64,000 bases of DNA from Pediococcus cellicola (lineage in GTDB: Bacteria > Bacillota > Bacilli > Lactobacillales > Lactobacillaceae). Shown piece after piece: positions 1-8,739 of this stretch; positions within the stretch are counted from its first letter, which is position 1; each line of letters begins with the position of its first letter. Location: contig NZ_JQBR01000004.1 of assembly GCF_001438655.1 (NCBI RefSeq), positions 149,425 through 213,424 on the forward strand. The letters run 5' to 3'. A model generated the notes under the pieces. That model was not told the origin of the DNA. It ran no database searches and worked only from the letters and a program-made list of their open reading frames with translations. Both the position numbers and the translations under genes were made by a program.

Positions 1-4
1 TCAT
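1..4 (-). CDS. 5' end of a divergent gene running off the left edge
   Basis: Only the start codon lies in the window. On the minus strand an ATG is preceded at 7 bases by a GAGGAG ribosome binding site (12-17) and, further upstream, by a TATAAT box (28-33). The -35 region is poor. The product cannot be determined. Confidence 0.45.
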
Positions 5-123
5 AAATAAGCTCCTCTTTTGAACCTATTATATCGAATTATCAATCAAAATACATAACTAACTTAGCGTTAGGTCGATTACTAAAAAGTGAACCAAAAT
101 TGTTTTTCTTCAAAACCTTATCA

Positions 124-173
124 GACCACCATATTTAGTATGAGTATCAAAAAAAATACTAAATATGGTGGTC
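124..173 (+). repeat. Perfect 18-bp inverted repeat upstream of nrdH
   Basis: The arms 124-141 and 156-173 are exact reverse complements with a 14-base loop, followed by TTTT. It may be a terminator for transcription entering from the left, or a structured operator region for nrdH. No gene ends just upstream on the plus strand in the window, so its role as terminator is uncertain. Confidence 0.6.
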
Positions 174-204
174 TTTTCATTGAAATTTACATTATATGCT
201 GTAT
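158..204 (+). promoter_or_regulatory. Candidate pair of NrdR boxes
   Basis: Two 16-mers, at 158-173 and 189-204, share the core pattern of the NrdR box (A/T-rich centre ATAT flanked by A/T and G). They start exactly 31 bases apart, the three-helical-turn spacing usual for NrdR operators. The second overlaps the -10 of the nrdH promoter. Both deviate from consensus (the better one by about 4 of 16), so this is an inference. Confidence 0.35.
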
Positions 205-207
205 ACT
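180..207 (+). promoter_or_regulatory. Probable sigma-70 promoter of nrdHEF
   Basis: TTGAAA (180-185) and TATACT (202-207) are separated by 16 bases, about 50 bases upstream of the nrdH start. Confidence 0.55.
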
Positions 208-256
208 GAATTTATTCGTTAAACATAAAAGAAACAGAGAACTGAGGGTGAATAGT

Positions 257-487
257 ATGAGTGAAGTAACAATTTATACAAAAAACAACTGTATGCAATG
301 CAAGATGACAAAACGTTTCCTAAGTGAACATAATATTCCTTTTAAAGAACGTAATATTAATACGAACCCAGCTTATATTGACTACTTGAAATCTCAAGGC
401 TTTCAAGCGGTTCCGGTTGTCGAATCAAATGGCAATGAGCCTATCGCTGGCTTCCGGCCTGATATTTTGAAACAACTTGCTATCTAG
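257..487 (+). CDS. nrdH: Glutaredoxin-like protein NrdH
   Basis: A 76-residue thioredoxin-fold electron donor for class Ib ribonucleotide reductase. It carries the redox pair C12-M-Q-C15 near the N-terminus and the NrdH-type C-terminal motif GFRPD (family form SGFRPD). An open frame extends 56 codons upstream, but the ATG chosen has a GAGGG ribosome binding site and gives the usual NrdH length. It is followed by nrdE and nrdF on the same strand; no nrdI lies in the cluster. A hairpin with a T-run sits between nrdH and nrdE and could reduce expression of the downstream genes. Confidence 0.93.
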   Translation: MSEVTIYTKNNCMQCKMTKRFLSEHNIPFKERNINTNPAYIDYLKSQGFQAVPVVESNGNEPIAGFRPDILKQLAI

Positions 488-512
488 TAGAAGCATCAAT
501 TATCAGGATAAC

Positions 513-552
513 AAAAACGCATCATGCTGCCTATTACAGCTAGGCGTTTTTT
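513..552 (+). terminator. Terminator-like hairpin between nrdH and nrdE
   Basis: AAAAACGC (513-520) pairs with GCGTTTTT (544-551) and a T-run follows. It lies inside the nrd cluster, so it may act as a partial terminator that makes more NrdH than NrdE/F. Confidence 0.55.
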
Positions 553-596
553 ATTTTTGCTTATTTTTATGATAATCACAGAAAGGCGTGGAAATT

Positions 597-2762
597 ATGA
601 GTCTTAAAAACCTTAAAGATGTCACTTATTATGACTTAAATAACGAAATCAACATCCCCGTTGATAACCAAATCCCTTTAAATAAGGATCATGAAGCTCT
701 GGCTGCTTTTTTAGAGCAAAACGTCAAACCCAATACGATGAAATTTGCTTCGTTACAGGATCGTTTTGACTATCTTATACAAAACGATTACATAGACGAA
801 GCCTCCATCAAGAAATATTCGCTGGCATTTTTAGAAAAGCTGTACAAATTTTTAAAAGCACAAGATTTTCATTTCCGCTCTTTTATGGCAGCTTACAAAT
901 TTTATGCCCAGTACGCCTTAAAAACGAATGATAATAGTTATTATCTCGAAAATTTCATCGATCGTGTGGCTATGAATGCAACTTACTTTGCAGAAGGCGA
1001 TGAACAACTTGCGTTAGATATTGCCGATGAAATCATTCATCAGCGTTATCAACCAGCAACACCGAGCTTCTTAAACGCTGGTCGAAAACACCGTGGTGAA
1101 CTCGTATCTTGTTTTCTTATTCAAGCCACAGACGACATGAACGCCATTGGTCGAACGATCAACTCTGCGCTACAACTATCCAAATTGGGTGGTGGTGTTG
1201 GCATTAACCTTAGTAATCTTCGTGAAGCAGGTGCCCCAATCAAGGGGATTGAAGGAGCTGCAAGTGGTGTTGTCCCTGTTATGAAGCTCTTAGAAGATAG
1301 TTTTTCTTACGCAAATCAATTGGGTCAGCGTCAAGGCGCCGGCGTAGTTTATCTAAATGTCTTTCATCCAGATATTATTGCTTTCTTATCAGCTAAAAAG
1401 GAAAATGCAGATGAAAAGATTCGGGTTAAAACATTATCGCTTGGAGTTGTTGTCCCCGATAAATTTTATGAACTTGCCCGTCAGGATCAAGACATGTATC
1501 TTTTTAGTCCCTACTCTGTAGAGAAGTATTATGGCAAACCATTTTCTTACGTCGACATTACGGCCGAATATGATAATATGGTGGCCAACCCCGCCATTAC
1601 AAAGACCAAATTAAAGGCTCGTGATCTAGAAAATGAACTTTCAAAACTCCAACAAGAGTCTGGGTATCCTTATATTGTTAATGTGGACACCGCAAACCGT
1701 GATAATCCAATTTACGGAAAAATTGTAATGAGTAATTTGTGTTCCGAGATTATGCAAGTGCAAACACCTTCACAAATTGATGATAAACAGGAATATACCG
1801 AGCTTGGAACTGATATTAGTTGTAATTTAGGTTCTACAAACATTGTAAATATGATGAATACGCCTAACTTTGGGCATTCTGTGGAAACAATGGTACGCGC
1901 ACTTACCTTTGTGACCGACCACTCCAATATTAATGTGGTCCCATCTATTCAAAATGGCAATTCACTTGCTCACACAATTGGTTTAGGTGCTATGGGTCTA
2001 CATGGTTATTTAGCAAAAAATCATATGTATTATGGAAATCAAGATTCTTTGGATTTCACTAGTGTTTATTTTATGCTTCTCAATTATTGGACCTTAAAAG
2101 CCTCCAACAAAATCGCTCGAGAACGTCAGACTACCTTCCATAATTTTGAAAAGAGTAAGTATGCCGATGGTAGTTACTTTGATAAATATACTTCTCAAGA
2201 CTGGGGACCTAAAACCAAAAAGGCTCAAGATCTCTTTGCGGGTATTACCATTCCAAGCCGAGAAGACTGGCAAGCTTTAAAAGAAGCTGTTATGAAAGAT
2301 GGCCTTTATCACCAAAACCGGATGGCCGTCGCACCAACAGGTTCCATTTCATACATTAACGACGCCACTGCTAGTTTACAACCCATTGTCAATCGGGTTG
2401 AGGAACGCCAAGAAAAGAAAATTGGTAAAATTTATTTTCCAGCTCCATATTTGGATAACAGTACTTTAAAATATTATCAATCCGCCTACGACATTGATAT
2501 GCGTAAAGTTGTGGACATATACGCTGCAGCTCAACAGCACGTTGACCAAGGGATGAGTATGACGTTCTTTATGCGTTCTACCATTCCAGAAGGCCTTTAC
2601 GAATGGAAAGATGGCCGTACTAATAAAATGACAACACGCGATTTGAACATTCTACGTAATTATGCTTATAATAAGGGGATTAAATCAATTTATTATATTC
2701 GGACGTTTACTGATAATGATGGCGAAGTTGGTGTTAATCAATGCGAAAGTTGCTCAATTTAA
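597..2762 (+). CDS. nrdE: Class Ib ribonucleoside-diphosphate reductase, alpha subunit
   Basis: The 721-residue catalytic subunit reduces ribonucleoside diphosphates to deoxyribonucleotides using a radical from NrdF and electrons from NrdH. The expected cysteines are visible: the redox pair in VSCFLIQ and DISCNLGS, the thiyl-radical cysteine in NLCSEIM, and the C-terminal shuttle pair CESC three residues from the end. A GTG three codons upstream is open, but the ATG used has a GAAAGG site at 581-586 at good spacing. It has the length expected of NrdE, without the ATP-cone domain of class Ia enzymes. nrdF follows after 25 bases. Confidence 0.96.
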   Translation: MSLKNLKDVTYYDLNNEINIPVDNQIPLNKDHEALAAFLEQNVKPNTMKFASLQDRFDYLIQNDYIDEASIKKYSLAFLEKLYKFLKAQDFHFRSFMAAYKFYAQYALKTNDNSYYLENFIDRVAMNATYFAEGDEQLALDIADEIIHQRYQPATPSFLNAGRKHRGELVSCFLIQATDDMNAIGRTINSALQLSKLGGGVGINLSNLREAGAPIKGIEGAASGVVPVMKLLEDSFSYANQLGQRQGAGVVYLNVFHPDIIAFLSAKKENADEKIRVKTLSLGVVVPDKFYELARQDQDMYLFSPYSVEKYYGKPFSYVDITAEYDNMVANPAITKTKLKARDLENELSKLQQESGYPYIVNVDTANRDNPIYGKIVMSNLCSEIMQVQTPSQIDDKQEYTELGTDISCNLGSTNIVNMMNTPNFGHSVETMVRALTFVTDHSNINVVPSIQNGNSLAHTIGLGAMGLHGYLAKNHMYYGNQDSLDFTSVYFMLLNYWTLKASNKIARERQTTFHNFEKSKYADGSYFDKYTSQDWGPKTKKAQDLFAGITIPSREDWQALKEAVMKDGLYHQNRMAVAPTGSISYINDATASLQPIVNRVEERQEKKIGKIYFPAPYLDNSTLKYYQSAYDIDMRKVVDIYAAAQQHVDQGMSMTFFMRSTIPEGLYEWKDGRTNKMTTRDLNILRNYAYNKGIKSIYYIRTFTDNDGEVGVNQCESCSI

Positions 2763-2787
2763 TTAAAGTGAGAAAGGAACAATACTT

Positions 2788-3801
2788 ATGGCAGATGCAA
2801 AGCTAAATCCATTAAAATGGACTCCCAAAGGTAATTACAAGGCAATTAATTGGAATCAAGTTTCTGATGAAATTGATAAGGCTACTTGGGAAAAATTAAC
2901 CGAACAATTTTGGTTAGATACCCGAATTCCTATTTCAAACGATCTTGACGACTGGCGAACTTTAGACGAGGATCACAAGTGGGTTGTAGGCCATGTTTTT
3001 GGTGGCTTGACCTTACTTGATACACTTCAGTCACAAGACGGAATGGCAGCCCTACGAAAAGACGTCCGTACCCAACATGAAACAGCCGTCTTAAACAATA
3101 TCCAATTTATGGAATCTGTTCACTCTAAGAGTTACTCTTCTATTTTTGAAACTTTAAATACACCTGAGGAAATTGACGAAATTTTCTCTTGGAGCGACAC
3201 CGAAGAATTTTTGCAAAATAAAACGAAAAAAATTTACACCCTTTATCATGATGACGGCGATCCTTTGAAGAAGAAAATTTCAAGTGTCTTTCTGGAAACC
3301 TTCTTGTTCTATTCTGGTTTCTTTACCCCACTTTACTATTTGGGCCACAACAAACTAACAAATGTTGCTGAAATCATCAAACTTATCTTACGTGATGAAT
3401 CTGTTCATGGCACTTATATTGGTTATAAATTCCAATTAGCTATGAAAGAACTCCCAGAAAGTAAACAACAGGAGTTGAAGGACTGGATGTTTAATTTCCT
3501 TTATGAACTCTATGATAACGAAGAAAAGTATGTACACGTTCTGTATGACCAAGTTGGTTGGACAGACCAAGTTCTAACTTTCACACGTTACAACGCCAAC
3601 AAAGCCTTAATGAACTTGGGACAAAACCCACTCTTCCCTGATACAGAAGCCGATGTAAATCCCATCGTGATGAATGGTATCTCAACTGGGACGGCCAACC
3701 ATGACTTCTTCTCACAGGTTGGTAATGGTTACCGCCTGGGACAACTCGAAACCATGTCTGATAAAGATTATAATATTGGGGAACCTAAAGATCACAAATA
3801 A
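2788..3801 (+). CDS. nrdF: Class Ib ribonucleoside-diphosphate reductase, beta subunit
   Basis: A 337-residue ferritin-like dimetal protein that generates the tyrosyl radical for NrdE. Metal-ligand helices are visible as MESVHSKSY and RDESVHGTY (E-x-x-H patterns) in the order typical of the family. Its start has a GAAAGGA ribosome binding site. In class Ib enzymes the cofactor is usually dimanganese and needs NrdI for activation; NrdI is not encoded in this window and must lie elsewhere if present. Confidence 0.96.
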   Translation: MADAKLNPLKWTPKGNYKAINWNQVSDEIDKATWEKLTEQFWLDTRIPISNDLDDWRTLDEDHKWVVGHVFGGLTLLDTLQSQDGMAALRKDVRTQHETAVLNNIQFMESVHSKSYSSIFETLNTPEEIDEIFSWSDTEEFLQNKTKKIYTLYHDDGDPLKKKISSVFLETFLFYSGFFTPLYYLGHNKLTNVAEIIKLILRDESVHGTYIGYKFQLAMKELPESKQQELKDWMFNFLYELYDNEEKYVHVLYDQVGWTDQVLTFTRYNANKALMNLGQNPLFPDTEADVNPIVMNGISTGTANHDFFSQVGNGYRLGQLETMSDKDYNIGEPKDHK

Positions 3802-3810
3802 ATTCTAAAA

Positions 3811-3848
3811 AATGTCTATAAGTTTGCGAACTTATTGGCGTTTTTTTA
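3811..3848 (+). terminator. Terminator after nrdF
   Basis: ATAAGTT/AACTTAT stem with a TGCG loop, followed by a run of seven T residues just before the next gene's ribosome binding site. Confidence 0.55.
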
Positions 3849-3864
3849 TTAGGAGGTAAAAACG

Positions 3865-4443
3865 ATGAAATCGATTCGATCAATTTGCGTATTTTGTGGC
3901 TCGAATACCGGTTATGACGATAATTTTAAAAAAATAACCATTGAATTAGCTGACTACCTGGCCGTTCATCACTATCGATTAGTCTATGGTGGTGGCCGTC
4001 TGGGTCTAATGGGTGTTTTGGGTAACGAGATGCTTGATAAGGGTGGCGATGTTTTAGGTGTCATTCCCAAAGTACTTGTAAATGAAAAATTAGCTCGGAT
4101 TCCGAACGACAAGATTATCACCACTGCCGATATTTCAGAACGTAAGCAATATATGTTGGATGCCTCAGATGCTTTTATCGCCTTACCTGGTGGCTTTGGT
4201 ACCTTCGAAGAATTTTTCACCATGTTATCTTGGAGCCAAATCAATCTCCACCAGAATCCACTCGCGCTCTTAAATGTAGATGGTTTTTACGCGCCATTGA
4301 TTCAATTACTCAACCAAGCTGCAGAGGCTGGTTTTGCACCCAAGGAAAACTTAGATCTATTTGTGACTGCAAAGCACATTCCAGAATTATTCGAAAAGAT
4401 GGGATCATTTCGTCATACCCAGCCTACTAAATGGACTAATTAG
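3865..4443 (+). CDS. LOG-family protein (TIGR00730; putative nucleotide 5'-monophosphate phosphoribohydrolase)
   Basis: A 192-residue Rossmann-like protein of the lysine-decarboxylase-like/LOG family. The diagnostic motifs are present: GGGRLGLMG at residues 42-50 and PGGFGTFEE at 108-116 (family PGGxGTxxE). Family members hydrolyse nucleoside 5'-monophosphates, including cytokinin ribotides, to base plus ribose 5-phosphate; bacterial substrates are often unknown. The old name 'lysine decarboxylase' is misleading. Strong AGGAGG site. It follows nrdF behind a terminator, so it may be transcribed partly by read-through. Confidence 0.9.
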   Translation: MKSIRSICVFCGSNTGYDDNFKKITIELADYLAVHHYRLVYGGGRLGLMGVLGNEMLDKGGDVLGVIPKVLVNEKLARIPNDKIITTADISERKQYMLDASDAFIALPGGFGTFEEFFTMLSWSQINLHQNPLALLNVDGFYAPLIQLLNQAAEAGFAPKENLDLFVTAKHIPELFEKMGSFRHTQPTKWTN

Positions 4444-4467
4444 CGACTCATACTTTTATAGCACAAC

Positions 4468-4518
4468 AAAAATACCGATATTTACCTACTAATTTAGGGC
4501 TTTATCGGTATTTTTTTG
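4468..4518 (+). terminator. Rho-independent terminator after the LOG-family gene
   Basis: AATACCGATA (4471-4480) pairs with TATCGGTATT (4503-4512), followed by a T-run. Confidence 0.85.
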
Positions 4519-5135
4519 AAACAACTTTATTTAGAATTGGATAAACTTGACCATTCTCACACTTCTGTGGCAAAAAATTTTTACCTTTTGTTCAGCTGTA
4601 AGTGCTTCATAACACTACTTGAGAAAAAGTTAAAATTTCCACCACTCTATTCGCATAAACCGCGATAAATCATCAGGATACTATTGGCGATGGGCTCAGA
4701 CCCACACTATAGCCTCTGTAAAGGCTGCGGTTTCTACGGTACTCCCTTTTCAATACCGTCGTCAGCACCGCTCATATTTACTAAAAGATGGTGTTTCACA
4801 ACTGCAATTGGGCATACCAATGTATAAAGAGCCTGAATCTTTTTCTGTGCTATGACAGTTAGTTTGATCGTCAGGCCTAACGCTGTGGCTCGCTCATAAC
4901 CATCGACCCAATTTTTAAATTACTTGCACTCACAATGACAGCATCAAATTGCTCGCTATTTATATAACGTGACTGCTGCATAATCAGCTTTCTGATTTTG
5001 TTCAAAACCAGTAACCAGCAAACTTTTGTATTCGAATTAGTTTGTCTCATAAATCTCAAGTTTTTTCCAAAGCAAAGTTCGCTTTTGCACATTGAATTCA
5101 ATCACAATAACAAAAATGGTACATACGTCCTTTTG
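4519..5135. other. Gene-poor stretch of about 600 bases, possible remnant or structured RNA
   Basis: No gene is recognisable. One plus-strand frame stays open from about 4636 to a TGA at 4853-4855 without a credible start, and a 74-codon minus-strand frame (4877-5101) resembles nothing I know. Between about 4680 and 4775 several short hairpins lie in series: TGGG...CCCA, AGCCT...AGGCT, and ACGGTA...TACCGT. This could be a decayed gene or an untranslated structured RNA. Confidence 0.35.
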
Positions 5136-5140
5136 AAGAT

Positions 5141-5174
5141 AAAAAAAGAACCCACCGTAAAGTGAGTTCTTTTC
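5141..5174 (-). terminator. Terminator of the rplJ-rplL operon
   Basis: On the minus strand AAGAACTCAC pairs with GTGGGTTCTT, followed by a T-run, just downstream of the rplL stop codon. Confidence 0.85.
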
Positions 5175-5187
5175 AAATGTAAAGTGC

Positions 5188-5556
5188 TTATTTAATTGTA
5201 ACTGATGCGCCAGCTTCTTCAAGCTTAGCTTTAACATCGTTTGCTTCTTCTTCAGAAACATCTTCTTTGATTGCTGAAGGTGCTTTGTCAACAAGGTCTT
5301 TAGCATCTTTCAAGCCAAGTCCTGTGATTTCACGAACTGCCTTGATAGCCTTAACCTTAGCTGAACCAGCTTCTGTTAATTCAACAGTGAATGATGTCTT
5401 AGCAGCAGCACCATCGCCACCTGCAGCACCTGCAGCTGCAACAGGAGCAGCTGCAGAAACACCGAATTCGTCTTCGATAGCTTTAACTAAGTCATTTAAG
5501 TCAGTAATTGAAGCGCCTTTTAAGTCTTCAATAAATTGGTCTTTATCTAATGCCAT
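5188..5556 (-). CDS. rplL: 50S ribosomal protein L7/L12
   Basis: A 122-residue stalk protein that binds translation factors on the ribosome. It has the N-terminal dimerisation helix, an Ala/Gly-rich hinge around residues 36-50, and the conserved C-terminal domain ([13 protein letters not shown] start, [15 protein letters not shown]). It sits 33 bases after rplJ behind a strong GGAGG site, consistent with the extra translation needed for the multicopy stalk. Confidence 0.98.
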   Translation of the reverse strand: MALDKDQFIEDLKGASITDLNDLVKAIEDEFGVSAAAPVAAAGAAGGDGAAAKTSFTVELTEAGSAKVKAIKAVREITGLGLKDAKDLVDKAPSAIKEDVSEEEANDVKAKLEEAGASVTIK

Positions 5557-5589
5557 TTTTTGTTTCCTCCATTTGTATGTCTAATTTAA

Positions 5590-6096
5590 TTATGCAGCGT
5601 CTTCTTCAGACTTTTTATCTGCAACAGCTTTAACAGCGTATGCCACATTACGAACAGGTGCTTGTAATACATTAGCAAGCATGCTGAGCAAGTCTTCACG
5701 GCTTGGCATTGAAGCATATGTGTTGATTTCTTCGATTGAAGCTACTTTACCTTCGATCATGCCACCCTTAAGTGTAAGTGCGTCATGTTCATCAGCAAAT
5801 TTCTTCAAAATCTTTGCAGGAGCTACTGGATCCTCATCAGAGAATGCAACAGCACTTGGTCCAACAAAGACATCATTTAAGTCTTTATAACCAGCTTTTT
5901 CTGCAGCACGAGTCAAAATCTTGTTTTTAATCACATGCAATGTAACACCAGCATCACGTAATTCCTTACGTAACTCAGTGTCTTCTGCAACTGTTAATCC
6001 ACGAGAATCAACAACGATTGCGGAAGCGGCTTTGCTAAAATAATCAACAGCTGTATCAACAATTGCTGCTTTTTTAGCGATTGCTTCTTTACTCAT
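5590..6096 (-). CDS. rplJ: 50S ribosomal protein L10
   Basis: A 168-residue base of the ribosomal stalk, anchoring L7/L12 dimers to 23S rRNA. The N-terminal half matches the L10 fold ([19 protein letters not shown]). The C-terminal helix that carries L12 dimers ends in a charged, alanine-rich tail. A structured leader with an attenuator precedes it, as is typical for autoregulation by the L10-L12 complex. Confidence 0.97.
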   Translation of the reverse strand: MSKEAIAKKAAIVDTAVDYFSKAASAIVVDSRGLTVAEDTELRKELRDAGVTLHVIKNKILTRAAEKAGYKDLNDVFVGPSAVAFSDEDPVAPAKILKKFADEHDALTLKGGMIEGKVASIEEINTYASMPSREDLLSMLANVLQAPVRNVAYAVKAVADKKSEEDAA

Positions 6097-6127
6097 TAAT
6101 TTTCACCTCCAGCAATTTTTTAATTAT

Positions 6128-6236
6128 AAAAAAATCCGCACCCAGACCTGGGATACGGAAATTTACATTTCTACGTTCCTCGGCAGGTAATATTAAGACG
6201 AAATCGTCACCTGAGTCTTAGGCAAATTTTATTATA
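6128..6236 (-). promoter_or_regulatory. L10 leader with transcription attenuator
   Basis: The untranslated leader of rplJ-rplL. It has the conserved CCTGCCGAGGA segment (complement of 6177-6188 region) and ends in a GC-rich hairpin (6135-6143 pairing 6151-6159) followed by a T-run. A TATAAT box lies at 6231-6236. By analogy to the L10 leader family, the L10(L12)4 complex binds this RNA and lowers its own synthesis. Confidence 0.85.
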
Positions 6237-6290
6237 ATTTACTTATCCAAGTTACCATAGCGTTTAATACATGTCAACCTACAATTCAAA

Positions 6291-6980
6291 CTAGAATTGG
6301 GCCAAATCAACATGAACGCCAGGACCAAATGTAGAAGCTACAGAAACGTTCTTCACATAAGTTCCTTTAACAGATGCTGGACGAGCACGTACAATTGTAT
6401 CTTCAATCACATTCAAGTTGCCTAACAACTTGTCAGCATCAAATGATACTTTACCAATTGGCACATGAACATTACCGTCACGGTCTGTTCTGTAAGTAAC
6501 CTTACCAGCTTTTGATTCCTCAACAGCCTTAGTTACATCCATAGTAACTGTGCCAGTCTTAGGGTTAGGCATTAAGCCTTTAGGTCCAAGGACACGGCCT
6601 AAACGACCAACTTGAGCCATCATATCAGGTGTTGCAATAGCAACATCAAAATCTAGCCAACCGTCTTGAATGCGTTGAACCAAATCATCATCACCCACAA
6701 CATCAGCACCAGCTGCTTGTGCGTCTTTAGCTTTTTGACCTTTAGCAAATACGATTACAGTTTGTTCCTTACCAGTACCATTTGGTAAAACAACCGCACC
6801 ACGTAATTGTTGGTCTGCTTGTTTTGTATCTACATTTAATTTAAAAACTGTTTCAACAGTTGCATCAAATTTAGCGAAATCAACCTTTTTGACTAATTCC
6901 AAAGCTTCCTTTGGTGCATATGCTTTTGTGGTATCAACTTGCTTTAAAGCGTCTTGATACTTTTTACCTCTTTTTGCCAT
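6291..6980 (-). CDS. rplA: 50S ribosomal protein L1
   Basis: A 229-residue protein of the L1 stalk that moves E-site tRNA and in many bacteria represses its own operon. Typical segments include the [20 protein letters not shown] loop. The longest frame would add 19 residues, but the ATG at 6980 has a GGAGG site and gives the normal start MAKRGKKY. It is co-transcribed with rplK 88 bases upstream. Confidence 0.97.
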   Translation of the reverse strand: MAKRGKKYQDALKQVDTTKAYAPKEALELVKKVDFAKFDATVETVFKLNVDTKQADQQLRGAVVLPNGTGKEQTVIVFAKGQKAKDAQAAGADVVGDDDLVQRIQDGWLDFDVAIATPDMMAQVGRLGRVLGPKGLMPNPKTGTVTMDVTKAVEESKAGKVTYRTDRDGNVHVPIGKVSFDADKLLGNLNVIEDTIVRARPASVKGTYVKNVSVASTFGPGVHVDLAQF

Positions 6981-7068
6981 CTGTGTTTTCCTCCTTGCAA
7001 ATGTGGTTTTATCGGATTTTCCTCCCACTTGATACATCCACTTTAATGGAGTATCCGACTACAACAAC

Positions 7069-7494
7069 CTAGTCTTTAACTTCAAAGCCCATGCTGCGTG
7101 CAGTACCTTCGACCATGCGCATTGCAGATTCAACATTTGCAGCGTTTAGATCTTGCATTTTTGTTTCGGCGATTTCCTTAACTTGATCCTTGGTTACAGT
7201 TGCAACCTTGTTCGTGTTAGGTTCACCAGAACCATGTTCAACACCGGCAGCTTTCTTCAAGAGAACAGAAGCAGGTGGAGTCTTTGTAATAAAGTCAAAT
7301 GAACGATCTTCATAAACTGTAATTACGACAGGAATTAACATGCCAGCTTGGTCAGCTGTACGTGCATTAAATTCCTTTGTGAATCCCATGATATTAATAC
7401 CTGCTTGCCCTAATGCAGGACCAACTGGTGGAGCCGGAGTTGCTTTTCCGGCGGGAATTTGCAATTTAACAACGTTTGCTACTTTTTTTGCCAC
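7069..7494 (-). CDS. rplK: 50S ribosomal protein L11
   Basis: A 141-residue protein of the GTPase-associated centre, binding 23S rRNA and the target site of thiopeptides. It shows the proline-rich [19 protein letters not shown] segment and the RNA-binding C-terminal domain ending in ARSMGFEV. Strong GGAGGT site. It is first gene of the rplK-rplA operon, with its own promoter upstream. Confidence 0.97.
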   Translation of the reverse strand: MAKKVANVVKLQIPAGKATPAPPVGPALGQAGINIMGFTKEFNARTADQAGMLIPVVITVYEDRSFDFITKTPPASVLLKKAAGVEHGSGEPNTNKVATVTKDQVKEIAETKMQDLNAANVESAMRMVEGTARSMGFEVKD

Positions 7495-7585
7495 GAGACA
7501 TACCTCCTTATAAGTCCGTGTGTGGTATGATGAGGATTTAAATTTCCTCTCCCACGCTTATATATGCACAAAAGCATACCCCAAG

Positions 7586-7614
7586 AGTATACCATGTAAT
7601 GTTCAAAAGAACAA
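7586..7614 (-). promoter_or_regulatory. Sigma-70 promoter of rplK-rplA
   Basis: TTGTTC (7609-7614 complement) and TATACT (7586-7591 complement) are 17 bases apart. The transcript leader contains the near-perfect palindrome GAGGAAATTTAAATCCTC. Confidence 0.65.
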
Positions 7615-7622
7615 ACACAGAT

Positions 7623-8168
7623 TTAATCAAGCTTATCGATCTGATCCATATCAAGCTCAGTACTTGTTTCTCGTCCAAACATATTGATGTTGACCTTTAA
7701 CTTCATATTCTTATTATCAACTTCAGTAATTTTACCTGTTAAGCCAGAAAAGGCACCATCAACAATTTTAACCGTCTCGCCTTCTTCAACATCAATATCA
7801 GCATGCCGTACAGACATCCCTAAATGTCTTAAAATACGCTCTGCTTCATCTGGTAATAATGGTGATGGTTTACTACCTGAACCATGTGAGCCGACAAAGC
7901 CTGTTACACCAGGCGTATTTCGGACAATATACCAAGACTGGTCTGTCATGACCATTTCTACAAGTACATATCCAGGAAACTCTTTTTTCATTGTAACTTT
8001 ATCTTTACCATTCTTATTTTCATGCTCTTCTTCTTCAGGTACTACCACTCGAAAAATGTTATCCTGCATCCCCATTGATTGAGAACGAGACTCCAAATTC
8101 GCCTTTACTTTGTTTTCATAACCTGAATACGTATGTAGCACATACCAATTTTTTGCTGCAGATTCCAA
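7623..8168 (-). CDS. nusG: Transcription termination/antitermination protein NusG
   Basis: A 181-residue protein that binds RNA polymerase and couples it with Rho or ribosomes. It has the NGN domain (WYVLHTYSGYENKVK, FPGYVLVEM) and a C-terminal KOW domain (VDGAFSGLTGKITEVD). I chose a TTG start because an AAAGGAG site sits seven bases before it and the protein then begins right at the conserved N-terminus. The longer ATG frame adds nine residues without a ribosome site. A hairpin separates it from secE. Confidence 0.93.
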   Translation of the reverse strand: MESAAKNWYVLHTYSGYENKVKANLESRSQSMGMQDNIFRVVVPEEEEHENKNGKDKVTMKKEFPGYVLVEMVMTDQSWYIVRNTPGVTGFVGSHGSGSKPSPLLPDEAERILRHLGMSVRHADIDVEEGETVKIVDGAFSGLTGKITEVDNKNMKLKVNINMFGRETSTELDMDQIDKLD

Positions 8169-8195
8169 TTTATTTCTCCTTTGAATGTTGACCAA

Positions 8196-8223
8196 AATAA
8201 AAAAACTCCGTCTCCACGAAGTT
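8196..8223 (-). terminator. Attenuator-like hairpin between secE and nusG
   Basis: AACTTCG pairs with CGGAGTT (one G-U pair) around a six-base loop, followed by a T-run on the minus strand. Confidence 0.6.
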
Positions 8224-8268
8224 CCATCACAAGTATTGTATCAAAAAAAAACAATTAGTGCCATCGAT

Positions 8269-8436
8269 TTACTGGAATAAACCAAGAAAAAGTTGAACTA
8301 ACCAATCTACTAAAGCGAAAAACGCCACGAAGAATACGGACAGTCCAATGACAGAAGAAGAATCTTTACGTAATTGACGTCCGTTTGGCCAAGTAACTTC
8401 ATGCATCTCATGAATAACACTTTTTATAAATTTCAT
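8269..8436 (-). CDS. secE: Preprotein translocase subunit SecE
   Basis: A 55-residue single-membrane-span subunit of the SecYEG channel. It has the conserved amphipathic start (MKFIKSVIHEMHEVTWPN, with the VTWP signature) and one hydrophobic segment at about residues 30-53. It was found by reading the gap between nusG and rpmG; the ribosome site GGAGG overlaps the rpmG stop. Confidence 0.95.
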   Translation of the reverse strand: MKFIKSVIHEMHEVTWPNGRQLRKDSSSVIGLSVFFVAFFALVDWLVQLFLGLFQ

Positions 8437-8448
8437 TGAACTTTCCTC

Positions 8449-8598
8449 CTAGCGAGTTTCTCGATGTAGCGTGTGTTTGTTACAATGTTTACAGTATTTT
8501 TTAACTTCTAATCTTGTCGTACGATTAGGGTTTGCGGCCACTGTATAATTTCGTGATCCGCAAACCGAACATGCTAAGGCAATTTGTTTTTGCGCCAT
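8449..8598 (-). CDS. rpmG: 50S ribosomal protein L33 (zinc-binding form)
   Basis: A 49-residue ribosomal protein with two CxxC pairs (ACSVCG and YCKHC), the C+ zinc-ribbon form. Such C+ forms are often paired elsewhere in the genome with zinc-free copies used under zinc limitation. It is the first gene of rpmG-secE-nusG and has a GGGAG site. Confidence 0.95.
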   Translation of the reverse strand: MAQKQIALACSVCGSRNYTVAANPNRTTRLEVKKYCKHCNKHTLHRETR

Positions 8599-8629
8599 TA
8601 TTATATATCTCCCTAATTAATCAAACCTA

Positions 8630-8658
8630 ACTTTATCATGCCGTTGTCAGCATGTCAA
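8630..8658 (-). promoter_or_regulatory. Strong sigma-70 promoter of rpmG-secE-nusG
   Basis: A consensus TTGACA (complement of 8653-8658) and TAAAGT (complement of 8630-8635) are separated by 17 bases, 32 bases before the L33 start. Confidence 0.85.
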
Positions 8659-8704
8659 TTTCATTACTTTGTGACTAGACCTGATCAAAATAAACTGAGT
8701 AATC

Positions 8705-8729
8705 AAAAAATAGAGCCGAAGCCCTATTT
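8705..8729 (-). terminator. UUCG-tetraloop terminator of the sigma factor gene
   Basis: AAATAGGGC-TTCG-GCTCTATTT followed by T residues on the minus strand, directly after the sigma factor stop. Confidence 0.85.
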
Positions 8730-8739
8730 TAATCACATA

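Noticed and set aside
89..256. 56-codon upstream extension of nrdH
   Set aside because: It covers the promoter and the 18-bp inverted repeat, has no NrdH similarity, and the inner ATG has a good ribosome site.
4680..4775. Resemblance to a fluoride (crcB) riboswitch (GGCGATGGG ... GGCTGCGGTTTCTAC)
   Set aside because: The closing stem of that class cannot be formed from the bases present and no fluoride exporter gene follows on the plus strand.
5267..5584. Plus-strand open frame antisense to rplL
   Set aside because: Shadow of a highly biased ribosomal gene; no ribosome site or family match.
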